Source: Roseiflexus castenholzii DSM 13941 (GTDB lineage Bacteria > Chloroflexota > Chloroflexia > Chloroflexales > Roseiflexaceae). From it: a stretch of 64,000 bases of DNA. The stretch covers positions 3,658,001 to 3,722,000 of the forward strand of contig NC_009767.1 of assembly GCF_000017805.1 (NCBI RefSeq). The letters run 5' to 3'. The notes beneath the pieces were generated by a model, which was not told where the DNA came from, made no database searches, and worked only from the letters and a program-made list of their open reading frames with translations. Position 1 is the stretch's first letter. Each line of letters opens with the position of its first letter. Below are positions 25,137-34,384 of the stretch, in pieces. Made by a program: the position numbers and the translations under genes.

Positions 25137-27416
25137 ATGCACCATTCCAGAGCATTCTCCCTTGCGACGATCTTTTTCGTGATCACGCTCGCCGCAGGCT
25201 GGCTGCTCTCCGCACCCTCTAGTCGCGCGGCGACATTCACGATCCCATGCGGCGATGTGACGGCGCTTATCACCGCTATCACCACTGCCAATAGCAATAA
25301 TCAGCCTGACACGATCGCACTCGCTGCCGGCTGCACCTATTCACTGACGACGGTTGACAATACCGTCGGTGGATCGGCAAATGGATTGCCGGCGATCATC
25401 ATCGATAGCGGCAACCCGACGAACAGCCTGACGATCAACGGCAACGGCGCAACGATTGAGCGCGCGGCGGGAAGTCCGTCGTTTCGCTTGCTGTATCTCA
25501 CCAACGTTGCTGTGACGATCAACGACCTGACCTTCCGCAACGGATTTGCCGAGGATGACGAAGGTGGCGCAATGCGGGCGCGCAGCCCCGATCTAACGCT
25601 CAATCGCGTCACCTTCGAGGGCAACCGCGCGACGTATGACGGCGGCGCGCTTGTTGCGCGCGACTCTAACCTGACGCTCAATCGCGTCACCTTTGAGAGC
25701 AATCGCGCAGGGTCCGATGGCGGCGCGTTGTACACGGTTAGCGTGATGGCGAACCTATCAGACAGCATCTTTCGCAACAATCAGTCGGACGCGAACGGCG
25801 GCGCTATCGCTTTTCGCGTCGACGGACCCGGACAGGCGACGATCAAAGGTTCGACCTTCAGCAACAATCAGGCAGCCAGCGACGGCGGCGCCATTGCTGC
25901 GTTCCACGAGATAACCGTTCAAAACAGCACATTCAGCAACAATCAGGCAGACGGCGACGGCGGCGCGGTATTGTCGAACGAAAGCGCCGTTGTTGCTTAC
26001 ACTACGATCACCGGCACGCAAACCGGCGGCGACGGGGCACTGAACGGCAGCATCACCCTGCGCAGCGCCCTGGTCGCCGGCAATACCGACACATCTACAT
26101 CACCGGGCAACTACCCCGACATTGCCGGTTCTATCGCCAGTGACGGCTACAACCTGATCGGAAATGTCGGCGATTATGATTTCTCCGCGAACACCACCGG
26201 CGATCAGTATGGCGATCCCAATGGAACGACCATACCAAACAGCGGCGCGGTCGAGTCGCCGACGCCAATTGACCCGTTGCTCGCGCCGCTCGCCAACAAT
26301 GGCGGTCCCACACCGACGCATGCGCTGCTGGCAGGTTCACCCGCACTCAACCGCATTCTGGGAGGGACCAATGACTGCGGCGTCGCCATCGCCATCGATC
26401 AGCGCGGCATTTCCCGACCGCAGGACGGCGCCTGCGACGTTGGCGCATTCGAGGCGATACCTGCGCCCGAAATCGTGGTGTACAACGGTCCTGACACGAG
26501 CAGCCCGGAACTGACGAACAACCAGACCACGGCTGTGGACTTCGGCGCCACGACAGTCGGCGCGCCCATCAGTCGCGTGTTCGCCATCCGCAATACGGGA
26601 ACCGCGCCGCTGACGCTTGGCGCGCTGAGCCTCCCATCCGGCTTTGCAGTCGTCGGGGCGTTCCCCACCGGACCGGTCGCTCCCGGCGCAACGGTCACAT
26701 TTACGGTGCAACTGACGGCGGTTGCCGCCGGGGTGTTCAGCGGCACGCTCTCCTTCGTCAACGGCGACGCCGATGAGAACCCGTTTCAGTTCCCGATCCG
26801 CGGCGTTGTGACGGCTGCGACGCCAACGCTTCAGCAGACATACCTGCCGCTCATTGTGCAACCAGGGCAACCCGACCTGATCATCGCCGGCATCGAGATC
26901 ATTCCCAACCAGACGAGTTTTACAGCCGGTCAACCGGTGGAGATTCGGGTGACGGTGAAGAATGTCGGCACTGCGCCGGCAGGATCATTCTGGGTCGATC
27001 TCTACCTCAACCCGGACCGCCCGCCGCAGATCAACGACCTCTGGCACGACCGTTGCGCGCTACGCCCATGTTTCGGCGTCGCCTGGGGTGTGACACAAAT
27101 CCTGCAACCGGGAGAGCAGATCACGCTCAGCACCGGCGGCGGGTATGATCCGCTCCGCTCCTACTGGCTGGGGTGGCTGGCAAACGGCACAACGACGATC
27201 TACGCCCTGGCGGATAGCTGGAACACGAGCGGCGCGAGCGGCGCCGTGCGCGAGTCGGACGAAACGAACAACCGTGGCGTGCGCGACGGTCTGACTGTTA
27301 GTGGCGCAAACCCGCCAGCCCCGCCGTGGAAGCCGTCCGTGCTGACAGGCGCAGCGCAGGAGTCGCTTCTGCCCGAACGACCGGCGTATGATGGGACGTT
27401 CCGCGCTGAACGTTGA
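25137..27416 (+). CDS. Secreted beta-helix protein with choice-of-anchor and CARDB domains
   Basis: A 759-aa secreted protein with a signal peptide (FSLATIFFVITLAAGWLLSAPSSRA). Residues 50-430 form a right-handed beta-helix of polymorphic outer-membrane-protein type, with repeats such as TFSNNQAASDGGAIAAF and TFEGNRATYDGGALVA, ending in the choice-of-anchor Q-like RGISRPQDGACDVGAFE. An ASPM/SPD-2/Hydin-like Ig domain follows (FAIRNTGTAPLTLGALSLPSGF), then a CARDB domain near 575-700 (DLIIAGIEIIPNQTSFTAGQPVEIRVTVKNVG). These suggest an adhesin or cell-surface matrix protein. RBS AGGAAGG precedes ATG 25137. Binding partner is unknown. Confidence 0.85.
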   Translation: MHHSRAFSLATIFFVITLAAGWLLSAPSSRAATFTIPCGDVTALITAITTANSNNQPDTIALAAGCTYSLTTVDNTVGGSANGLPAIIIDSGNPTNSLTINGNGATIERAAGSPSFRLLYLTNVAVTINDLTFRNGFAEDDEGGAMRARSPDLTLNRVTFEGNRATYDGGALVARDSNLTLNRVTFESNRAGSDGGALYTVSVMANLSDSIFRNNQSDANGGAIAFRVDGPGQATIKGSTFSNNQAASDGGAIAAFHEITVQNSTFSNNQADGDGGAVLSNESAVVAYTTITGTQTGGDGALNGSITLRSALVAGNTDTSTSPGNYPDIAGSIASDGYNLIGNVGDYDFSANTTGDQYGDPNGTTIPNSGAVESPTPIDPLLAPLANNGGPTPTHALLAGSPALNRILGGTNDCGVAIAIDQRGISRPQDGACDVGAFEAIPAPEIVVYNGPDTSSPELTNNQTTAVDFGATTVGAPISRVFAIRNTGTAPLTLGALSLPSGFAVVGAFPTGPVAPGATVTFTVQLTAVAAGVFSGTLSFVNGDADENPFQFPIRGVVTAATPTLQQTYLPLIVQPGQPDLIIAGIEIIPNQTSFTAGQPVEIRVTVKNVGTAPAGSFWVDLYLNPDRPPQINDLWHDRCALRPCFGVAWGVTQILQPGEQITLSTGGGYDPLRSYWLGWLANGTTTIYALADSWNTSGASGAVRESDETNNRGVRDGLTVSGANPPAPPWKPSVLTGAAQESLLPERPAYDGTFRAER

Positions 27417-27458
27417 ACGTTGCCGCTTGAAGGTTCTATAGGGAGAGACACGGGAAAG

Positions 27459-27575
27459 GCGCCCCGGTGTGGGCGCCAGACGAAGAAGGCACGTGATCCG
27501 TTGGGTTGTTGCTCAACCTCCGCCCACCTTGCGCCCCGGTGTGGGCGCCAGACGAAGAAGGCGCGTGATCCGTTG
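27459..27575. repeat. Pair of 45-bp direct repeats with GCGCCCCGGTGTGGGCGC hairpin
   Basis: Copies at 27459-27503 and 27531-27575 differ at one base. Each starts with a GCGCCC/GGGCGC hairpin, then CAGACGAAGAAGGC and a GTGATCCGTTG end, separated by 27 bp. They fill the gap before the LPXTG protein gene. Confidence 0.85.
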
Positions 27576-27692
27576 CCTGTGCGAAAGATCACAGGAAGGT
27601 GAAGCGTAGCGCGGGGGGTGGAGGGGAGGCGAAGGTGTTGCGCGTTGAATTGACGTTCGATACAACCCATAACAAGCACAGGTGATCATGCA

Positions 27693-28268
27693 ATGAACTT
27701 CAGGAAACTTACCGCCAGCGCGTTGATCATCGCAGGAGCGTGGCTGCTCCTGTGGAGTATGGGATCACGCTTTGATCTGTCGCGTTCGGCGCAGGCGCAG
27801 GAATTGCCGCCCCGCCCGACGCTGACGCCGGTTGCTCCTGCGGAAGAGCCGCGTCGTGAGCCACGCCCCGGTCGCATTGTCGGCACAGTGATCGATCTGA
27901 CGACCGGCGCTCCGGCTGCCGGAGTGACGGTGCGCATCAATAGCGACGCATTGACCACCGACGCAAACGGCAACTACGGGCGCGAGAACCTGACGCCGGG
28001 AACGTATGTCGTGGACCTGATCATTCCGCCTGAGCGTGGAACGCCTGCCCAGGGCGCGATCACGATCACGCTGCCAGAGGGAGAGACAGCGCGGCAGGAC
28101 CTCGCCTTCTACGGTCCGCCTCCAGCGCCAATGCCATCAGCGGAAACCGCGCCTATGCCGCCGGCAGCGCTGCCGGTCACCGGCGCATCCGACGACGCGG
28201 CGTGGCTGGCGGCGCTGGGGACGCTGCTGCTGGCAGGCGGAGGATTCCTGCTGCGGCGCGCAACGTAA
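27693..28268 (+). CDS. Surface protein with carboxypeptidase-regulatory-like domain and LPXTG-type anchor
   Basis: A 191-aa exported protein. The signal peptide covers about 1-33 (LIIAGAWLLLWSMGSRF). A Pro-rich segment precedes a CarboxypepD_reg-like beta sandwich near 60-125 (GRIVGTVIDLTTGAPAAGVTVRINSDALTTDANGNYG). A Pro/Ala-rich stalk leads to LPVTG, a hydrophobic stretch (AAWLAALGTLLLAGGGFLL) and RR, the layout of a sortase substrate. Covalent wall anchoring is inferred; no sortase is in the window, and such tails can also act as simple membrane anchors. Start ATG 27693 has GGTGAT upstream. Confidence 0.82.
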   Translation: MNFRKLTASALIIAGAWLLLWSMGSRFDLSRSAQAQELPPRPTLTPVAPAEEPRREPRPGRIVGTVIDLTTGAPAAGVTVRINSDALTTDANGNYGRENLTPGTYVVDLIIPPERGTPAQGAITITLPEGETARQDLAFYGPPPAPMPSAETAPMPPAALPVTGASDDAAWLAALGTLLLAGGGFLLRRAT

Positions 28269-28443
28269 ACGTCGCCCATAGATGGCAGGCAGGCGCGCCC
28301 CGGGTGGACACCCAATCGTCGAGGCATCCCTGAGAACGCCCAATGGTCGGCGCGCCCCCCGTAGGCGCCCATGTGACGGCAACGCAGCCCTGCCGCGCGC
28401 GAGAAACCGCTTGACGTAGCTGCGCCATAGTAATACAATATCT
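28269..28443. other. Intergenic segment with no gene seen
   Basis: This stretch before the riboswitch is GC-rich and holds no frame with a start, RBS and protein-like composition. A promoter for the crcB unit is expected near 28400-28440 (TTGACG about 28411, TAATAC about 28431), which suits a sigma-70-like pair with about 14-15 bp spacing, so it is only a suggestion. Confidence 0.4.
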
Positions 28444-28498
28444 GAAGTCACGCGATGAGGCTCGCAGAATGCCGCGCGCCGGCTGATAGCCTCTACGG
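28444..28498 (+). promoter_or_regulatory. Fluoride riboswitch (crcB motif)
   Basis: GCGATGAGGCTCGC followed by a GC-rich stem and GGCTGATAGCCTCTAC matches the fluoride aptamer pattern of a GATG-containing hairpin and a downstream GCTGATNNC...CTAC segment. GAGGCT in the first loop can pair with AGCCTC to form the pseudoknot. It stands directly upstream of crcB and its 3' end overlaps a terminator stem, the usual on-switch arrangement. Confidence 0.9.
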
Positions 28499-28532
28499 AA
28501 AGGACCACTCCGGTCTGCCGTAGAGGTTTTTT
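28490..28532 (+). terminator. Riboswitch-controlled terminator
   Basis: CCTCTACGG and CCGTAGAGG form a perfect 9-bp stem followed by six T residues. Its 5' arm is the 3' end of the fluoride aptamer, so ligand binding would compete with terminator formation and permit crcB transcription. Confidence 0.9.
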
Positions 28533-28553
28533 GTTTGAAGAGGAGAAGCGCCT

Positions 28554-28970
28554 GTGAAACTGGTCGGGAGACGTATCATGGTGAATAGCGCTCTTCTGAA
28601 TGCCATCGCCATTGCTGTGGGAGCGGCAATCGGCGCCAATCTGCGCTACAGTCTGTCGCTCTGGGCAGCCCAACGCTGGGGCGCATCGTTTCCGTATGGT
28701 ACACTGATCGTTAACGTGATCGGCAGTTTTCTTATTGGATTGGTGCTGGTTCTGGCGACTACGCGCCTGAATCTGAGCGACCTGGCGCGCCTGCTGATCG
28801 TCACCGGACTGTTGGGCGGATTCACGACGTTCTCAAGTCTGAGTTTCGAGACCTATTCGCTCATTGTGAGCGGCAGCTGGCGGGTGGCGGGCATTTACCT
28901 GGCGAGCAGCTTCGGGCTTGGCATGGCCGGCGTCTTCCTGGGCGCCGGTGTTGCGCGGCTGCTGCCGTAG
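28554..28970 (+). CDS. crcB: Fluoride exporter CrcB/Fluc
   Basis: A 138-aa four-helix membrane protein. Diagnostic motifs are IGANLRYSLSLW, the GTLIVNVIGSFLIG helix with the conserved Asn, and the GFTTFSSLSFETYSL segment carrying the Phe-box and TM3 break. Fluc channels work as antiparallel dimers that let fluoride leave the cytoplasm. The start is GTG 28554 with GAGGAG nine bases upstream; ATG 28578 is possible. Expression should be induced by fluoride through the upstream riboswitch. The DUF190-CBS gene follows 14 bases later. Confidence 0.95.
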   Translation: MKLVGRRIMVNSALLNAIAIAVGAAIGANLRYSLSLWAAQRWGASFPYGTLIVNVIGSFLIGLVLVLATTRLNLSDLARLLIVTGLLGGFTTFSSLSFETYSLIVSGSWRVAGIYLASSFGLGMAGVFLGAGVARLLP

Positions 28971-28984
28971 CAAGGAGGAACAAC

Positions 28985-30271
28985 GTGGATCTGAGTGGTC
29001 ATGCACAGCAGGTCTGGATTTTTCTGGGCGAAAGCGATCAGTGGCACGGACGTCCGCTCTCGTTGGCGCTCCTCGAAATGCTCAAACGCAACGGCATCGC
29101 CGGCGGCACCGTCCTGCGCGGTATTGCCGGGTATGGCGCGCACAGTTTCATTCACACAACGTCGCTCGTCGAACTGAGCAGCGACCTGCCCGTTATCGTA
29201 ACGTTCGTGGATCGCCCTGATCGTGTGGCGCGGGTCATGCCCGAAATCATGAGCATGGTGCGCGAAGGGCTGATCACCACGATACCGGTCGAAGTGCTCA
29301 AATACACCTCGCGTGCCGTTGGTCCCTTCCCAGCGCACCTGACCGTCGCCGACATTATGAGCCGCCAGGTAGTCAGTGTGCGTCCCGATACGCCGATTGC
29401 CGTGATCGTCGAGTTGTTGATCGACCGCGCTCTGCGATCGGCGCCGGTTGTCGATGCAGAGAATCGCGTCGTAGGCATCATCACCGACGGCGACCTCCTC
29501 ACCCGTGGCGCCACCGAACTGCCGCTGGCATTGCAGCGCGAACTGTCGTTGGCGGAGCGCGCCGCCGCAGTCGAAATACTGGCGGAACGTCCACATACCG
29601 CCGCCGACCTGATGACTCCTGATCCGGTGACGCTACCGATGACAACGCCCCTGGCGGAAGCAGCGGCAATTATGGCGGATCGTGGCTTGAAGCGCATCCC
29701 GGTAGTCGATGAGCAGCATCGACTGGTCGGCATGGTCAGTCGCTATGATCTCCTGTCTACGGTCGCTGAAGGGCTGCGCCAGCGTCCTGCAGAACCGGTC
29801 GTGCCATCCGGCGGCGCGCCACAGACCGTTGGCGACATCATGATGACCGGCATTCCGACGGTGCGCCCGGATACGCCGCTGGCGGAAACCCTCGACCACC
29901 TGCTCGAAACCGACAAACGCCGCGTTGTCGTCGTCGATGAACATCACCACGTCGTCGGAATCATCAGCGATGGCGACGTATTGCGGCGCGCGGCGAAGCG
30001 GGTGCGTTCCGGCGCACTGCGCGCCCTGGCTGCCTGGTTTGGCGGCGGCGCCCGCCCGCCGGGTCTCGAAGTTGCAGCCGAAGGACGCACCGCCGCCGAT
30101 GTGATGACCAGTCCGGTGGTGACGCTGCCAGCCGACGCGCCAATCACGGAAGCCGTCCGGTTGATGATGACGCATAAGATCAAGCGCATCCCGGTCGTTG
30201 ACGCCGACAAACGGTTCGTTGGCATGGTCGGGCGGGCAGGGGTGCTGGCGGCGTTGAGCCGGAGAACATGA
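28985..30271 (+). CDS. DUF190 and four-CBS-domain protein, crcB partner
   Basis: A 428-aa soluble protein. Residues 1-110 are a DUF190 (PII-like) domain: VWIFLGESDQWHGRPLSLALLEMLKRNGIAGGTVLRGIAGYG. The remainder has four CBS motifs in two pairs (VADIMSRQVVSVRPDTPIA, AADLMTPDPVTLPMTTPLA, VGDIMMTGIPTVRPDTPLA, AADVMTSPVVTLPADAPIT), each ending in an RIPVVD/RVVVVD-type strand that forms the nucleotide pocket. DUF190 genes often neighbour crcB. A sensor coupling adenine nucleotide or ion state to fluoride handling is inferred. GTG 28985 is preceded by AAGGAGG. Confidence 0.9.
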   Translation: MDLSGHAQQVWIFLGESDQWHGRPLSLALLEMLKRNGIAGGTVLRGIAGYGAHSFIHTTSLVELSSDLPVIVTFVDRPDRVARVMPEIMSMVREGLITTIPVEVLKYTSRAVGPFPAHLTVADIMSRQVVSVRPDTPIAVIVELLIDRALRSAPVVDAENRVVGIITDGDLLTRGATELPLALQRELSLAERAAAVEILAERPHTAADLMTPDPVTLPMTTPLAEAAAIMADRGLKRIPVVDEQHRLVGMVSRYDLLSTVAEGLRQRPAEPVVPSGGAPQTVGDIMMTGIPTVRPDTPLAETLDHLLETDKRRVVVVDEHHHVVGIISDGDVLRRAAKRVRSGALRALAAWFGGGARPPGLEVAAEGRTAADVMTSPVVTLPADAPITEAVRLMMTHKIKRIPVVDADKRFVGMVGRAGVLAALSRRT

Positions 30272-30501
30272 GGTCGGTCACCGCAGACGCAGGCGTGTGA
30301 TCTGTCCGTTGCATTGCAAGAGCACCATCACCCCTTTCCCGATCCTGCAACCTGTGCTAAACTGGTGCGGTAGCAGAACCACTGTTGTGCATCCTGCACC
30401 GATCGTCTCCGCTTCCGTCCAGAACAGGCGCAACTGCCTTCCATAGGTAACACGGTATCCGCAAAACCCGGCGCGCGCCGGGCATAATGTGAGCATGCAC
30501 A

Positions 30502-32181
30502 ATGACTGATGCCAACAAGATTATCTATTCCATGATCCGGGTCGGCAAAGTTGTACCGCCGAACCGACCGGTGCTGAAGGATATTTCGCTCTCCTACTTC
30601 TATGGCGCCAAAATCGGCGTTATCGGACTCAACGGTTCCGGCAAATCGACCCTGTTACGCATTATGGCGGGTGTGGACCACGATTTCTTCGGCGAAACCG
30701 TCATCGCTCCGGGGTACACCATCGGTTTTCTGGAACAGGAACCGCGCCTCGACGACACGCTCACCGTCCGCCAAACGGTCGAGCAGGGGGTGCAGCAGAT
30801 TGTCGATCTGTTGCGGCGCTACGATGACATCAACGAACGATTCAGCGATCCGGACGCCAATGTGGACGCGCTGATCGCCGAGCAGTCGGCATTGCAGGAG
30901 CAACTCGACCATCTTGACGCTTGGGACCTCGACAGTCGCCTGGAACTGGCGATGGATGCGCTGCGCTGTCCGCCGGGCGATACACCGGTTGCCGTGCTGT
31001 CGGGCGGTGAACGACGGCGTGTTGCCCTCTGCCGTCTGCTGCTGCAAAAGCCGGATATCCTGCTCCTCGACGAGCCGACCAACCATCTCGACGCCGAGTC
31101 GGTCGCATGGCTCGAACGGCACCTGCAAGACTATCCGGGCACGGTGGTCTGCGTGACGCATGATCGCCGGTTTCTGAACAATGTCGCCGAGTGGATCCTG
31201 GAACTGGATCGCGGGATGGGTGTTCCCTGGCGCGGCAACTACGCATCGTGGCTGGCGCAGAAACAACAGCAGATCGCCGCCGCTGAAAAAGCCGAAAGTC
31301 AGCGGCAGAAAACCCTGACGCGCGAACTGGAGTGGATCAACACAGCGCCGCGCGCCCGTCAGACGAAGAGCAAGGCGCGCATCGCCGCCTATGAGCAACT
31401 CCTCAGCCAGAGCGCCGAACGCGCCGAGCGCGACCTGGAAATCTACATCCCACCCGGTCCGCGTCTCGGCGACCTGGTGATCCGTGCTGAGCACGTGACG
31501 AAGGCATATGGCGACACATTCCTCTACGATGACCTGACCTTCGATGTGCCGCCGGGCGCGATTGTCGGTGTGATCGGACCAAACGGCGCCGGCAAAACGA
31601 CCCTCTTCCGCATGATCACCGGTCAGGAACAGCCAGATAGCGGACGGCTAATCGTCGGTCCGTCGGTGAAGTTAGGATATGTCGATCAGAGCCGCGCAAC
31701 GCTGAACCCGGATCGCACCGTCTGGGAAGAAATCTCTGGCGGCGATGACGTCATGTTGCTCGGCAATCGTCAGGTCAACTCGCGATCCTACGTTGCGCGC
31801 TTCAATTTCACCGGCGCCGATCAGCAGAAGAAGGTCGGAACCCTCTCCGGCGGTGAGCGCAACCGGGTGCATCTGGCAAAGGTGTTGCGTTCGGGCGCGA
31901 ATGTGTTACTACTCGACGAACCAACCAACGATCTCGACGTCCATACCCTGCGCGCGCTCGAAGACGCACTGATCAACTTCGCCGGGTGCGCGCTGATTAT
32001 CTCCCACGACCGCTGGTTTCTTGATCGGGTGGCGACCCACATCCTGGCATTCGAGAATGAGTCGAGCGTACTCTGGTTTCCTGGAACCTACAGTGAATAT
32101 GAAGAAGACCGCCGCCGTCGCCTTGGCAAGGCAGCCGATCAACCGCACCGCGCGGTATATCGCCGTCTGACGCGCGGGTGA
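30502..32181 (+). CDS. ettA: Energy-dependent translational throttle protein EttA (ABC-F)
   Basis: A 559-aa ABC-F protein with two ATPase cassettes. The first has Walker A GLNGSGKST, signature LSGGERRR and DEPTNHLDAESVAWLE; the second has GPNGAGKTT, signature LSGGERNR and DEPTNDLDVHTLRALE. The arm region between them and the long P-site tip linker (residues about 245-305, GLIKELEWINTAPRARQTKSKAR-like) are the EttA type. EttA binds the ribosomal E site and gates the first peptide bonds by ADP/ATP ratio. Length is normal (E. coli 555). No operon partner is evident. Confidence 0.96.
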   Translation: MTDANKIIYSMIRVGKVVPPNRPVLKDISLSYFYGAKIGVIGLNGSGKSTLLRIMAGVDHDFFGETVIAPGYTIGFLEQEPRLDDTLTVRQTVEQGVQQIVDLLRRYDDINERFSDPDANVDALIAEQSALQEQLDHLDAWDLDSRLELAMDALRCPPGDTPVAVLSGGERRRVALCRLLLQKPDILLLDEPTNHLDAESVAWLERHLQDYPGTVVCVTHDRRFLNNVAEWILELDRGMGVPWRGNYASWLAQKQQQIAAAEKAESQRQKTLTRELEWINTAPRARQTKSKARIAAYEQLLSQSAERAERDLEIYIPPGPRLGDLVIRAEHVTKAYGDTFLYDDLTFDVPPGAIVGVIGPNGAGKTTLFRMITGQEQPDSGRLIVGPSVKLGYVDQSRATLNPDRTVWEEISGGDDVMLLGNRQVNSRSYVARFNFTGADQQKKVGTLSGGERNRVHLAKVLRSGANVLLLDEPTNDLDVHTLRALEDALINFAGCALIISHDRWFLDRVATHILAFENESSVLWFPGTYSEYEEDRRRRLGKAADQPHRAVYRRLTRG

Positions 32182-32306
32182 GACCTGTTGCCGTTACCAA
32201 TCCTTCTCTGCGCGTTGCTCAACCATTACCGCCCCATGGTGAGGGTTAAGGTAAAGTTGCGTTATCGTGATGTGTTGCACGGGATTGCAAGAGGAGGAGT
32301 CTGCCC

Positions 32307-34166
32307 ATGGAAACGTCTGTCATGGAAGTGCCTGCGTATGTCACGAACGAGAAACTCATTCGTTGGGTTCAGGAGATGGTCGATCTGTGCAAACCGGATC
32401 GTGTCCATTGGTGCGATGGCTCCAAGGCGGAGTACGATGCGCTTTGTGAGCAACTCGTTCAGTCGGGGACGTTTACGCGCCTGAATCAGGAGAAATGGCC
32501 CGGATGCTTCCTGGCGCGATCCGACCCCAGCGATGTGGCGCGTGTCGAGGATCGCACCTTTATCTGTAGCGTTAGCCGCAATGACGCGGGACCGACCAAT
32601 AACTGGATGGCGCCCAGGGAGATGAAGGAGACGCTCATCCCGTTGTTCGACGGATCAATGCGCGGGCGCACCATGTATGTCATTCCGTTCTGCATGGGTC
32701 CGATCGGCTCGCCGCTTGCTCAGATCGGCGTCGAGCTGACCGATTCGGCATATGTGGTCGTCAATATGTGGATCATGACGCGCATCGGCAAGAAAGTAAT
32801 CGAGGCGCTCGGCAATAATGATTTCGTTCCATGTCTGCACTCGGTCGGCGCGCCGCTGGCGCCAGGGCAGAAAGATGTCCCATGGCCCTGCAATCCGACC
32901 GTCAAATACATCGTTCACTTCCCCGAAGAGCGGATGATCTGGTCGTATGGCAGTGGCTATGGCGGCAACGCGCTCCTGGGCAAGAAATGTCTGGCGCTCC
33001 GCATCGCCTCGGTGATCGCGCGCGACGAAGGATGGCTCGCCGAGCATATGCTCATTCTGGGAGTGAAGGACCCGAAAGGGCGCAAGACGTATGTCGCCGC
33101 TGCCTTCCCCAGCGCCTGCGGCAAAACCAACTTCGCCATGCTCATTCCGCCTAAACCTTTCCAGGAGGAAGGATGGGAAGTTACCACGGTTGGCGATGAT
33201 ATTGCCTGGATCAAGCCAGGACCGGACGGGCGGCTGTATGCCATCAACCCGGAAAGCGGCTACTTTGGCGTGGCGCCGGGCACCTCCTACGACACCAACC
33301 CGAATGCGATGGTGGCGCTCTCACGCAACACCATCTTCACCAATGTCGCGCTGACTCCCGATGGGGGTGTCTGGTGGGAAGGGATGACCAAAGAGCCGCC
33401 ACCTGAGGCGATTGACTGGCAGGGGAAGCACTGGACGCCTGACTCTGGCAGAAAGGCGGCGCACCCGAATGCGCGCTTCACTGCGCCTGCCGCACAAAAC
33501 CCGGCGATTGACCCCGACTGGGAGAACCCGCAGGGCGTTCCTATTCGCGCCTTCATCTTCGGCGGACGGCGGAGCATGGTGGTGCCGCTCGTCTATCAGT
33601 CGTTCAACTGGACATTCGGCGTCTACCTGGCAGCAACGATGGGTTCGGAGATGACCGCCGCTGCGTTCGGCAAGATCGGCGAAGTGCGCCGCGATCCGAT
33701 GGCGATGCTTCCGTTCTGCGGCTATCACATGGGCGACTATTTCAACCACTGGTTGCAGTTCGGACGCACGATCCCCAACCCGCCGCGCATCTTCAGCGTC
33801 AACTGGTTCCGCAAGGACGCCGAGGGCAACTTCCTCTGGCCCGGTTTCGGCGAGAATATGCGCGTGCTCAAATGGATCGTCGAGCGCGCCAATGGTCGCG
33901 CGGTCGGCATCGAAAGCCCGATCGGCTGGATGCCGCGCTACGACGATATCGACTGGCGCGGTCTGGAGAACTTCAGCGAGGAGAAATTTACCGAGTTGAT
34001 GGCGGTTGATCGCGATCAGTGGTCTCAGGAGATTCTGCTGCACGAGGAACTCTTCCTGAAACTCTACGACCGGTTGCCCAAGGAGTTCCGCTCCGTCCGT
34101 GATCTGTTGCTCTCGGCGCTCTGGCGCTCGCCGGAGCACTGGGATCTGCTCGATGGCGGTCACTGA
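32307..34166 (+). CDS. pckG: Phosphoenolpyruvate carboxykinase (GTP)
   Basis: A 619-aa GTP-dependent PEPCK, converting oxaloacetate and GTP to PEP, CO2 and GDP. The P-loop AFPSACGKTNFAML carries the reactive cysteine of this class, followed by the metal-binding VGDDIAWIKPG. Other signatures are GSGYGGNALLGKKC, FIFGGRRSMVVPLVY, the guanine-binding FCGYHMGDYFNHW and PRIFSVNWFRKD. Full length for the family. A strong AGGAGG RBS lies before ATG 32307. It supports gluconeogenesis; in a phototroph it could also serve anaplerosis. No linked genes. Confidence 0.97.
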   Translation: METSVMEVPAYVTNEKLIRWVQEMVDLCKPDRVHWCDGSKAEYDALCEQLVQSGTFTRLNQEKWPGCFLARSDPSDVARVEDRTFICSVSRNDAGPTNNWMAPREMKETLIPLFDGSMRGRTMYVIPFCMGPIGSPLAQIGVELTDSAYVVVNMWIMTRIGKKVIEALGNNDFVPCLHSVGAPLAPGQKDVPWPCNPTVKYIVHFPEERMIWSYGSGYGGNALLGKKCLALRIASVIARDEGWLAEHMLILGVKDPKGRKTYVAAAFPSACGKTNFAMLIPPKPFQEEGWEVTTVGDDIAWIKPGPDGRLYAINPESGYFGVAPGTSYDTNPNAMVALSRNTIFTNVALTPDGGVWWEGMTKEPPPEAIDWQGKHWTPDSGRKAAHPNARFTAPAAQNPAIDPDWENPQGVPIRAFIFGGRRSMVVPLVYQSFNWTFGVYLAATMGSEMTAAAFGKIGEVRRDPMAMLPFCGYHMGDYFNHWLQFGRTIPNPPRIFSVNWFRKDAEGNFLWPGFGENMRVLKWIVERANGRAVGIESPIGWMPRYDDIDWRGLENFSEEKFTELMAVDRDQWSQEILLHEELFLKLYDRLPKEFRSVRDLLLSALWRSPEHWDLLDGGH

Positions 34167-34384
34167 GAGTGCGTGCGTTGTGACCCGAAGCGCGCAATGA
34201 GAAGCGGTTCCTTCTTCCATCCTGGCGGTATGACCCTCTCGATGTCTCTATCCAGAGCGTCACACCGTCAGGCTGCATCATCGACGGCATCCGCTTCGCG
34301 CGCTTTCCCCCGGCGCTCCCTCGCCTGTTTTTCACCTCTGTGATACAATCACGTTCTGCCCGCGATACTCTTTAGAGGAACACG

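Noticed and set aside
24427..25145. Overlapping frames in the gap between potA and the beta-helix gene
   Set aside because: No RBS, no family match and frames on both strands overlap one another.
27459..27575. CRISPR pair
   Set aside because: Only two units, with a 45-bp repeat and 27-bp gap, and no further copies nearby.
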